Assembly: GCF_029869215.1 (NCBI RefSeq)
Contig: NZ_JARWPM010000429.1
Location: forward strand, 1-64,000
Direction of reading: 5' to 3'
Length of the DNA stretch: 64,000 bases
Source: Nocardia carnea
Lineage (GTDB): Bacteria; Actinomycetota; Actinomycetes; Mycobacteriales; Mycobacteriaceae
Shown here one piece after another: positions 57,897 through 64,000 of this stretch. Both the position numbers and the translations under genes were made by a program. How positions within the stretch are numbered: position 1 is the stretch's first letter; every line of letters starts with the position of its first letter. A model generated the notes under the pieces. The model was not told where the DNA came from, ran no database searches, and was given only the letters and a program-made list of their open reading frames with translations.

Positions 57897-58316
57897 ATGT
57901 TGCGGACCATGATGAAGTCGAAGATCCACCGGGCCACCGTGACCCATGCCGATCTGCATTACGTCGGATCGGTGACCGTGGATCAGGATTTGCTGGATGC
58001 CGCCGATCTGCTGGAGGGCGAACAGGTCTGCATCGTCGATATCGACAACGGTGCCCGGCTGGAGACCTACATCATCGCGGGCGAGCGTGGCTCCGGGGTG
58101 ATCGGTATCAACGGTGCCGCCGCCCATCTGGTCAACCCGGGTGACCTGGTCATTCTGATCGCGTACGGGATGATGGACGAGGCCGAGTTGCGCGAGTACG
58201 AGCCGAAGGTCGTGTTCGTCGATTCCCGTAACCGCCCGGTCGAGCTGGGTTCCGATCCGGCCCATGCACCGGAGGGGTCGGATCTGCTCAGCCCCCGCAA
58301 CCTGTCGCTGGTCTGA
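57897..58316 (+). CDS. panD: Aspartate 1-decarboxylase
   Basis: 139 residues from ATG 57897. The self-cleavage site is G24-S25 in HYVGSVTVD, which produces the pyruvoyl group. It makes beta-alanine for PanC. Standard residues (Lys9, His11, Tyr22, Arg54, Tyr58) appear to be in place. In mycobacteria it is a target of pyrazinoic acid. The C-terminal tail is longer than in E. coli. Confidence 0.97.
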   Translation: MLRTMMKSKIHRATVTHADLHYVGSVTVDQDLLDAADLLEGEQVCIVDIDNGARLETYIIAGERGSGVIGINGAAAHLVNPGDLVILIAYGMMDEAELREYEPKVVFVDSRNRPVELGSDPAHAPEGSDLLSPRNLSLV

Positions 58317-58332
58317 GCGCTGCGGTAGAAGG

Positions 58333-59142
58333 ATGCTGCTGACCATCGACGTCCGCACCACCAGCACCGTTGTCGGGCTGCTGAACGGAACCGAGCCGGG
58401 GGCCGATCTGGTGCGGCATTGGCGGATCCATACCAATCCGTTGCATACCGCCGACGAGTTCGCGATGAGCCTGCGCGGCCTGGTGGGTGCCGAGCTCGAC
58501 GAGGTGACCGGGGTGGCGGGCCTGTCCACCGTCCCGCCGGTACTGCGCGAGATGCGGCTGATGCTGGAGCGCTACTGGCAGCACGTACCCCATGTGCTGG
58601 TGGAGCCCGGTGTCCGCACCGGTATCCCATTGCTGGTGGACAACCCCAAAGAGGTGGGCGCGGACCGCATCGTGAACAGTCTGGCCGCCTATCACGAATA
58701 CGGCACCGCCGCGATCGTGGTGGATTTCGGAATATCGACCTGCGTCGATCTGGTGTCGGCGAAGGGTGAGTTCCTCGGCGGTGTGATCGCGCCGGGTGTG
58801 GAGATCGCGACCGAGGCGCTGATCGAGCGGGCCGCGCTGCGCCGGGTCGAATTGACCCGGCCCCGATCGGTGGTCGGTAAGAACAGCGTCGAATGTATTC
58901 AGGCGGGCGCGGTGTTCGGATTCGCCGGCTTGGTGGACGGTCTGGTCGATCGGATCCGCGACGATATCGACGGTTTCGCCGGCGACGATATCGCCGTGGT
59001 CGCGACGGGTCCCGCGGCGCCGCTGATTCTGGACGAATCGGAGACCATCGAACATCATCGCCCGCATCTCACGTTGACGGGTCTGCGGTTGGTCTATGAA
59101 CGCAACCAGCGGCGCGGTCGCGGCGCGGTCGCGCGAATGTGA
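58333..59142 (+). CDS. coaX: Type III pantothenate kinase
   Basis: 269 residues. [15 protein letters not shown] is the first phosphate-binding segment; [25 protein letters not shown] and GGVIAPGV follow. It starts CoA synthesis from pantothenate. The usual DxGNT is here DVRTT, a common change in actinobacterial CoaX. AGAAGG abuts the ATG at 58333, too close for normal use, so the initiation signal is unusual. It follows panD by 16 bp. Confidence 0.93.
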   Translation: MLLTIDVRTTSTVVGLLNGTEPGADLVRHWRIHTNPLHTADEFAMSLRGLVGAELDEVTGVAGLSTVPPVLREMRLMLERYWQHVPHVLVEPGVRTGIPLLVDNPKEVGADRIVNSLAAYHEYGTAAIVVDFGISTCVDLVSAKGEFLGGVIAPGVEIATEALIERAALRRVELTRPRSVVGKNSVECIQAGAVFGFAGLVDGLVDRIRDDIDGFAGDDIAVVATGPAAPLILDESETIEHHRPHLTLTGLRLVYERNQRRGRGAVARM

Positions 59143-59186
59143 TGTATTCCGCCGAGCCGGCTGTGGCCGTGCCGGTCCCATATTGC

Positions 59187-59192
59187 TAAGCT
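59187..59192 (+). promoter_or_regulatory. -10 box of the cysteine leader transcript
   Basis: TAAGCT lies exactly 6 nt before GTG 59199, so the transcript is predicted to start at or next to the leader peptide's first codon. Confidence 0.6.
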
Positions 59193-59198
59193 CGCCGT

Positions 59199-59240
59199 GT
59201 GCTGAAGCGCGTGCGTACCCAGGAGTGTTGTCGAGGCTGA
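59199..59240 (+). CDS. Cysteine leader peptide (13 aa)
   Basis: GTG CTG ... TGT TGT CGA GGC TGA encodes MLKRVRTQECCRG. Two adjacent Cys codons near the end, a leaderless start and a position before a cysteine-metabolism operon are the features of known actinobacterial cysteine-responsive leader peptides. The stop codon lies inside the first hairpin, so ribosome position can change the RNA fold. Confidence 0.7.
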   Translation: MLKRVRTQECCRG

Positions 59241-59278
59241 TTCGCCTCGGCCAGTCGAGGCATTCCGGATTCCTCGAC
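59230..59278 (+). promoter_or_regulatory. Four-segment attenuator-like RNA
   Basis: Segment 1 GTCGAGGC (59230-59237) and segment 3 GTCGAGGC (59254-59261) are identical. Segment 2 GCCTCG (59244-59249) pairs with either. Segment 4 CCTCGAC (59272-59278) pairs with 3 (or 1). So 1:2, 2:3 and 3:4 are exclusive, as in classical amino-acid attenuators. No T run follows 3:4, so translational control of the CDO gene is more likely than transcription termination. Confidence 0.65.
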
Positions 59279-59306
59279 CGAACTCATTCCTCCTGGAGAT
59301 GCGCAG

Positions 59307-59927
59307 ATGCGTTCCCCTGTTCTTTCCTCCGTTGCCCGGCCTTCGATTCGTGATACCGCCGCGGCCGATCCGATTCCCGATCGCCCGATTTCCCCGGCAT
59401 TGCCGACTCGGCTCCGTCCGGCAGACCTTTTGCGGCTGACCGACGAAACCGGCGAGGACGTTCTCGCCGGCCGGTACGACCATCTACTCCCGGCCGACGG
59501 CCGGTGGCCGCTGGTGGACCGCTGGGCCACCCGGCTGGTCGCCGATGACGAGGTCGATATCTGGTTGATCAGCTGGACGCCGGATAAATCCACGAAATTG
59601 CACGATCACGCCGGTTCGCTCGGTGCGTTGACCGTACTCAGCGGTGCGCTCGCCGAGTACCGGTGGAACGGTTCGGAGCTACGGCACCGGGTGCTGGCGG
59701 CCGGGGATCAGGCCGCATTCCCGATCGGCTGGGTGCACGATGTCGTCCGCGCCTCCGAGCGGATCGCGGTTTCCGGGCAGCCCGATACCGGACCGCTGGA
59801 TCCCACGCTGAGCGTGCACGCCTATTCGCCCCCGCTCACCGCCATGTCCTATTACGAGGTAACCGGGCACGGCAGCCTCCGACGTACTCATACCGTTCTC
59901 ACCGACCAGCCCGAGGGTGATCTCTGA
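59307..59927 (+). CDS. Cysteine dioxygenase family protein
   Basis: 206 residues. The cupin metal ligands are H99 and H101 (KLHDHAGS) and H144 (GWVHDV), the three-His iron site of cysteine or 3-mercaptopropionate dioxygenases. It would oxidise a thiol to a sulfinate with O2. CTGGAG lies 8 nt before ATG 59307. The next gene overlaps by 1 nt (TGATG). A cysteine leader precedes it. Confidence 0.88.
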   Translation: MRSPVLSSVARPSIRDTAAADPIPDRPISPALPTRLRPADLLRLTDETGEDVLAGRYDHLLPADGRWPLVDRWATRLVADDEVDIWLISWTPDKSTKLHDHAGSLGALTVLSGALAEYRWNGSELRHRVLAAGDQAAFPIGWVHDVVRASERIAVSGQPDTGPLDPTLSVHAYSPPLTAMSYYEVTGHGSLRRTHTVLTDQPEGDL

Positions 59928-60358
59928 TGCCGCCACTGACCATCGACCAAATGCTCGACAACGCCCGCGCGCAATTGCGGCGGATCCGGCCCGTCGAATT
60001 ACCGGCAGCGGTGGCGCGGGGCGCGATCCTGGTGGATATCCGGCCCGCGGCGCAGCGCGCACAGGAGGGTGCACTGCCCGGAGCGCTGGTTATCGAACGG
60101 AATGTGCTGGAGTGGCGCCTGGACCCGAGTAGTTCGGCCCGGCTCGCCCTGGCCACCGATCACGATGTCGAATGGATCGTGGTGTGCTCGCAGGGTTATA
60201 CCTCGAGCCTGGCGGCGGCTTCCTTGCGTCAATTGGGGTTGCACCGGGCGACCGATCTGGTCGGCGGATATCAGGCCCTGGTCGCCGCCGGTTTGCGCAC
60301 GGTCGCGACCGGAGCCGAGCACTTCACCAGAGAAGTCCGTTCGCTCGCCGTTCTCTGA
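59927..60358 (+). CDS. Rhodanese-like protein
   Basis: 143 residues. The active-site loop is CSQGYTSS with Cys87; DIRPAAQRAQEGALPGA is the typical rhodanese core. It transfers sulfane sulfur. Coupled to the cysteine dioxygenase by TGATG, it fits a small sulfur-metabolism operon. Confidence 0.88.
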   Translation: MPPLTIDQMLDNARAQLRRIRPVELPAAVARGAILVDIRPAAQRAQEGALPGALVIERNVLEWRLDPSSSARLALATDHDVEWIVVCSQGYTSSLAAASLRQLGLHRATDLVGGYQALVAAGLRTVATGAEHFTREVRSLAVL

Positions 60359-60545
60359 ATTGTTCGTACCGGGCGGCGAATACGTCCGGAGCGCAATACA
60401 TTTCCGCATCGGGCGGACGCACGCGGAATTGCCGAAGCAACCAAATGGTCTATTTCTGCCGCCGCCACCCCCGGAGGCGACCGCGCCGATTCCTTATCGC
60501 GCGGTCGAGGGGCGGGCGGCTGACGAATCGATTTGCCGTGCACGC

Positions 60546-60551
60546 TAGGGT
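60546..60551 (+). promoter_or_regulatory. -10 box upstream of lysS
   Basis: TAGGGT lies 8 nt before GTG 60560; no Shine-Dalgarno sequence is seen, so a leaderless or nearly leaderless transcript is likely. Confidence 0.45.
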
Positions 60552-60559
60552 GGTTCGCT

Positions 60560-62125
60560 GTGAGCAACCCGAACTCCTCGTCATCCGGCGGCTCCGCGGG
60601 CACTGTTCCCGCGGGGCGATCCGGCCGATCCGCGGAAGTCGACGACATCCCCGAGCAGATGCGGATCCGGCGCGAGAAGCGGGAACGGCTACTCGCGGCC
60701 GGTACCGAGGCATATCCGGTGGTGGTGCCCCGCACGCACACCCTGGCCGAAATCCGCGCCGCTCATCCCGATCTCGCAGCCGATACCGCGACCGGGCAGC
60801 AGGTGGGTGTGGCCGGGCGGGTCATCTTCATGCGCAATACCGGCAAATTGTGTTTCGCACAGTTGCAGGAGGGTGACGGCACCACGTTGCAGGCGATGAT
60901 CAGCCTGAACGGGGTGGGCGCCGAGGCACTGGCGGCTTGGAAAGCCGATGTGGATCTCGGCGATGTGGTTTTCGTGCACGGCGAGGTCATCTCGTCGCGT
61001 ACGGGGGAATTGAGTGTTATGGCCGATTCCTGGTCCATGGCATCGAAGGCATTACGCCCGCTGCCCGTCGCGCACAAAGAGATGAGCGAGGAGTCGCGGG
61101 TCCGCCAGCGCTATGTGGACCTGATCGTGCGCCCCGAGGCCCGGGAAACGGCCCGGACCCGGGTCGCGGTGGTGCGCGCACTGCGCAACGCGCTCGAACG
61201 CCGGGGTTTCCTCGAGGTCGAGACGCCGATGTTGCAGACCTTGCACGGCGGCGCCGCCGCGCGCCCGTTCCGGACCCATTCCAACGCGCTCGATATGGAC
61301 CTCTACCTGCGCATTGCGCCGGAGCTTTTTCTGAAGCGCTGCGTTGTCGGTGGGCTCGAGCGAGTGTTCGAGATCAACCGTAACTTCCGTAACGAGGGTG
61401 CCGATTCGACCCATTCGCCCGAGTTCGCGATGCTCGAAACTTATCAGGCGTACGGCACCTACGACGACTCCGCGCGGATGATCCGGGAATTGATCCAGGA
61501 AGTCGCGCAGGAGGCCCTGGGAACACAGATCGTGACACTGGCCGACGGTACGGAATACGATCTCGGTGGCGAGTGGACAACGGTCGAGATGTATCCCTCG
61601 CTATCGGAGTCGCTGGGTGTCGAGGTGACTCCGGAAACAACTGTTCCGGAATTGCTGGCGCTTGCCGAACGGGAAGGTCTCGAAATTCCCGAAGGGAAGG
61701 GCTACGGGCACGGCAAACTGGTGGAGGAACTCTGGGAGCACTGCTACGGCGACAAGCTGTACATGCCCACTTTCGTTCGTGATTTCCCGGTCGAGACCTC
61801 CCCGTTGACCAGGCAGCACCGGTCGCGCGCAGGGGTGGCCGAGAAGTGGGATCTGTATGTCCGCGGCTTCGAGTTGGCCACGGGTTATTCGGAGTTGGTC
61901 GATCCGGTCGTTCAGCGTGAGCGGTTCGTCGATCAGGCGCGGCTGGCCGCGGCCGGGGACGACGAGGCAATGGTGCTGGACGAAGACTTCCTGGCCGCGA
62001 TGGAACACGGCATGCCGCCGACAACCGGAACGGGTATGGGAATCGATCGGTTGTTGATGGCGCTCACCGGATTGGGAATCCGGGAAACGATACTGTTCCC
62101 AATAGTGCGGCCCGCCGGCCGTTGA
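60560..62125 (+). CDS. lysS: Lysyl-tRNA synthetase (class II)
   Basis: 521 residues from GTG 60560. An N-terminal OB domain ([20 protein letters not shown]) is followed by the class II core: motif 1 near [10 protein letters not shown], motif 2 [11 protein letters not shown], motif 3 [11 protein letters not shown]. It charges tRNA-Lys. A polar ~35-residue N-terminal tail is present. It lies between the rhodanese and lsr2, as in the M. tuberculosis order coaX-lysS-lsr2. All catalytic motifs are intact. Confidence 0.97.
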   Translation: MSNPNSSSSGGSAGTVPAGRSGRSAEVDDIPEQMRIRREKRERLLAAGTEAYPVVVPRTHTLAEIRAAHPDLAADTATGQQVGVAGRVIFMRNTGKLCFAQLQEGDGTTLQAMISLNGVGAEALAAWKADVDLGDVVFVHGEVISSRTGELSVMADSWSMASKALRPLPVAHKEMSEESRVRQRYVDLIVRPEARETARTRVAVVRALRNALERRGFLEVETPMLQTLHGGAAARPFRTHSNALDMDLYLRIAPELFLKRCVVGGLERVFEINRNFRNEGADSTHSPEFAMLETYQAYGTYDDSARMIRELIQEVAQEALGTQIVTLADGTEYDLGGEWTTVEMYPSLSESLGVEVTPETTVPELLALAEREGLEIPEGKGYGHGKLVEELWEHCYGDKLYMPTFVRDFPVETSPLTRQHRSRAGVAEKWDLYVRGFELATGYSELVDPVVQRERFVDQARLAAAGDDEAMVLDEDFLAAMEHGMPPTTGTGMGIDRLLMALTGLGIRETILFPIVRPAGR

Positions 62126-62244
62126 GCGAACGGTTTGCATAGCCGATCGCTCGTCTTGGAATTTTCCGAATTCGAGGTATTCTTGCCTCGGGTAATCCGG
62201 CCTGATTTTTGCGGGCCGCACGATTTCGAGAGGACGTTCATCTC

Positions 62245-62607
62245 ATGGCAAAGAAGGTCACCGTTAGCCTGATCGACGATGTCGACGGTGAGTCCATCGC
62301 GGACGAGACCATCGAGTTTGCAATCGATGGGGTGTCGTACGAGATCGACCTGTCGTCTTCGAATGCGGCGAAGCTTCGGGACGAGTTGGAGCAGTGGGTT
62401 TCCAGCGCCCGCCGGGTGAGCGGCCGGCGTCGGGTGAAGTCCGCGGTCGCCGCGGCCGGTGGTAACAGCAAGGGCCGGGCAACGATGGATCGCGAACAAA
62501 GCGCGGCAATTCGTGAGTGGGCGCGCCGGAATGGTCACAAGGTTTCCGCGCGGGGTCGTATCTCCGCCGATATCACCGACGCGTACAACAAGGCCTCGAA
62601 GGGATAG
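62245..62607 (+). CDS. lsr2: Nucleoid-associated protein Lsr2
   Basis: 120 residues. The N-terminal dimerisation domain ([16 protein letters not shown]) and the C-terminal DNA-binding domain with its RGR hook ([12 protein letters not shown]) are complete. Lsr2 bridges AT-rich DNA and silences acquired genes, functionally like H-NS; the low-GC island at 1-5025 would be a natural target. GAGAGGA lies about 10 nt before ATG 62245. Confidence 0.97.
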   Translation: MAKKVTVSLIDDVDGESIADETIEFAIDGVSYEIDLSSSNAAKLRDELEQWVSSARRVSGRRRVKSAVAAAGGNSKGRATMDREQSAAIREWARRNGHKVSARGRISADITDAYNKASKG

Positions 62608-62848
62608 TTCTTCTTTCAACCGTCGTTCGGCAGGTATTTCCGCCGAAGCGGGCGACGGTACGGTCTTTCTCGATAGCCAATTGGAATTACCGCTGGCCCC
62701 GGCGTTGCGCGCCGGGGTCACTGCGCTCAGCGGTGTTCAGTCTTGCTCGACCGCCTGCTCGCCCGGCACCATAGGGGTGTTGGTTGTACCGGGCCCGGTG
62801 CGAACGCGGTACGGGGGTCGGGGTGGTATTTCGGCAGTTGCTGCCGGT

Positions 62849-63496
62849 ATGGAGAGGTCAGGTAGCGGCGCAGTGTCCGGATCCGCCGGCTCGTTCCTAC
62901 GATTCACCGATGACGAAGGCCGCCGCCGCGAGGTGATGCTGAGCCCCGATCGTCAGCGGATCACGATCGGCCGGTCGGCCGGTGCCGATCTCTCGCTGCG
63001 CTGGGATGCCGAGGTTTCGCGGCTGCACGCCGCCGTGGAGTATCTCGCCGCGCAATGGACCATCGTGGACGACGGCCTGTCCCGTAACGGCACGTTCGTC
63101 AACGGCGAGCGGTTGCACGGCCGCCGCCGGCTCATGCCGGGCGACCGCATCCGGATGGGCACCTCGCTGGTGTCGTTCCACGATTTCAACGGGGTCGCCG
63201 ACGATGCGACCCGGGCCTCCAGTGCCGGCATCCCGACCGTCCGGTCGTTGACGGAGGCGCAGCGGGGCGTGCTGATCGCGCTGTGCCGCCCCTACAAGGG
63301 CGACGCCGGATTCGCCGCTCCCGCCTCCAACCAGCAGATCGCCGACGAGCTGTACCTCAGCGTCGACGCCGTCAAAACACATTTGCGCGCGTTGTTCGCC
63401 AAATTCGGTGTCGAGGACCTGCCGCAGAACCAGAAGCGGGTCCGGCTGGCGGGGCTGGCCATGCGTAGCGGGCTCATCACCGACCGCGACCTGTAG
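62849..63496 (+). CDS. FHA-domain protein with C-terminal winged-helix-like region
   Basis: 215 residues from ATG 62849; GTG 62873 is an alternative. The FHA domain is complete (ITIGRSAGADLSL, VSRLHAAVEY, GLSRNGTFVNGERL), with the phosphothreonine-binding Gly-Arg-Ser and Ser-Arg-x-His. The C-terminal ~75 residues (SLTEAQRGVLIALCRPY, NQQIADELYLSVDAVKTHLR) look like a DNA-binding winged helix of the LuxR/OmpR kind. So it might be a phospho-controlled transcription factor. It follows lsr2 by 241 bp. Confidence 0.85.
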   Translation: MERSGSGAVSGSAGSFLRFTDDEGRRREVMLSPDRQRITIGRSAGADLSLRWDAEVSRLHAAVEYLAAQWTIVDDGLSRNGTFVNGERLHGRRRLMPGDRIRMGTSLVSFHDFNGVADDATRASSAGIPTVRSLTEAQRGVLIALCRPYKGDAGFAAPASNQQIADELYLSVDAVKTHLRALFAKFGVEDLPQNQKRVRLAGLAMRSGLITDRDL

Positions 63497-63534
63497 ACCT
63501 GCGCGTATCCCCGGTGCGGGGAAGTCCGGGTGTT

Positions 63535-63545
63535 CGCTCTGGGCA
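63535..63545. promoter_or_regulatory. ClgR-like site before clpC
   Basis: CGCTCTGGGCA matches 9 of the 11 bases of the corynebacterial ClgR core (CGCYNANRGCG). ClgR activates clp genes in several actinobacteria. It lies 230 bp before the ATG. Weak evidence from sequence alone. Confidence 0.3.
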
Positions 63546-63774
63546 AAACCGGAGTGGGAAACGAATCCGTGGGTATGGGCGTTATGAGTGAATAGCGCTG
63601 CGACCGGCTGCAGATCATTAGGGTGGACCGGCGGCAGTGTGACCACCCGCCAACTAGAGTGGGAGGCGGGGGCCGCAACCCCTGGCCTTCATGGCAGGCT
63701 GAGTCCGACGGTTGTCCACGACACACCACGGCGTCAGCCGGCCATAGAGTCCGGAGCAGGAGAGTGAGGGAGCG

Positions 63775-64000
63775 ATGTTCGAGAGGTTCACCGACCGCGC
63801 GAGGCGTGTCGTCGTCCTGGCCCAAGAAGAGGCCCGGATGCTCAACCACAACTACATCGGCACCGAGCACATCCTGCTGGGTCTGATCCACGAGGGTGAA
63901 GGTGTCGCGGCCAAGTCGCTGGAGTCGCTCGGCATCTCGCTGGAGGGCGTGCGCAGCCAGGTCGAGGAGATCATCGGCCAGGGCCAGCAGGCCCCGTCCG
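63775..64000 (+). CDS. clpC: ClpC ATPase, N-terminal part (cut by window edge)
   Basis: The first 75 residues are seen: [40 protein letters not shown] and the Clp-N repeat. It is the AAA+ unfoldase partner of ClpP1P2 (ClpC1, Rv3596c position) and binds substrates and adaptors by this domain. GAGGGAG precedes ATG 63775. Confidence 0.96.
   Translation, partial: MFERFTDRARRVVVLAQEEARMLNHNYIGTEHILLGLIHEGEGVAAKSLESLGISLEGVRSQVEEIIGQGQQAPS

Overview
The window looks like a piece of a high-GC actinomycete chromosome from the Mycobacteriales, most likely Nocardia or a close relative. From family knowledge, two backbone blocks follow the Mycobacterium tuberculosis gene order: tad genes - helicase (Rv3649) - cspA - topA - holB, and later ppa - dacB - Rv3626c - tilS - hpt ... 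ftsH - folE - folP - folB - folK - DUF3180 - DUF6779 - DUF2520 - panC - panD - coaX - lysS - lsr2 - clpC. Lsr2, the DUF4244/TadE pilus remnant, the Lys/Ala-rich TopA tail and XRE/DUF6879-type genes all fit this group.

Layout. 1-5025 is a foreign island with lower GC: the tail of a transposase, a serine resolvase with inverted repeats before it, a small HNH-like protein, four tiny minus-strand membrane proteins, a family of GTCACA/TGTGAC palindromes, and two copies of a structured 96-bp repeat. It ends abruptly inside a DUF4244 (Flp-pilin-like) gene, of which only the last ~45 codons remain. 5023-15111 is backbone: two TadE-like genes, a DUF1998-type helicase, cspA with a structured leader, topA, a DinB-like protein, holB and tRNA-Thr(CGT). 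15159-35904 is a genus-level variable segment after the tRNA: an MFS exporter, XRE/DUF6879 regulators with two decayed partner genes, a secreted lipase, a cold-shock-like protein overlapping a secreted protein, a TetR-controlled membrane protein, oxidoreductases and hydrolases, and a poly-lysine-synthetase-like NRPS followed by an M1 aminopeptidase. 35965-40982 is ppa, dacB, a metallopeptidase, tilS and hpt. 41165-48599 is accessory: LysR, an SDR-ALDH pair, DUF2277, DUF1266, an NmrA-like protein opposite an Rrf2 regulator, and one unrecognised protein. 48933-64000 is the ftsH-fol-pan-coaX-lysS-lsr2-clpC block, which contains a cysteine dioxygenase/rhodanese pair with its own cysteine leader peptide.

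How genes work together. folE-folP-folB-folK-DUF3180 are joined by 4-nt start/stop overlaps. DUF2520, panC, panD and coaX lead from pantoate to phosphopantothenate. SDR and ALDH overlap by 4 nt and share one intrinsic terminator. The NRPS and the M1 peptidase overlap by 1 nt. Many genes have a TANNNT -10 box 6-7 nt before the start codon, which predicts leaderless mRNAs.

The most interesting points are: (1) the NRPS at 29754-33683, whose adenylation pocket reads DAESIGTVVK, eight of ten positions like the lysine code, with three transmembrane/beta-helix modules and a coupled M1 aminopeptidase, the layout expected for an epsilon-poly-lysine synthetase and its hydrolase; (2) a leaderless 13-codon peptide with two Cys codons and four mutually exclusive RNA segments (59199-59278) before cysteine dioxygenase; (3) the island boundary, the paired structured repeats and the palindrome family in 1-5025.
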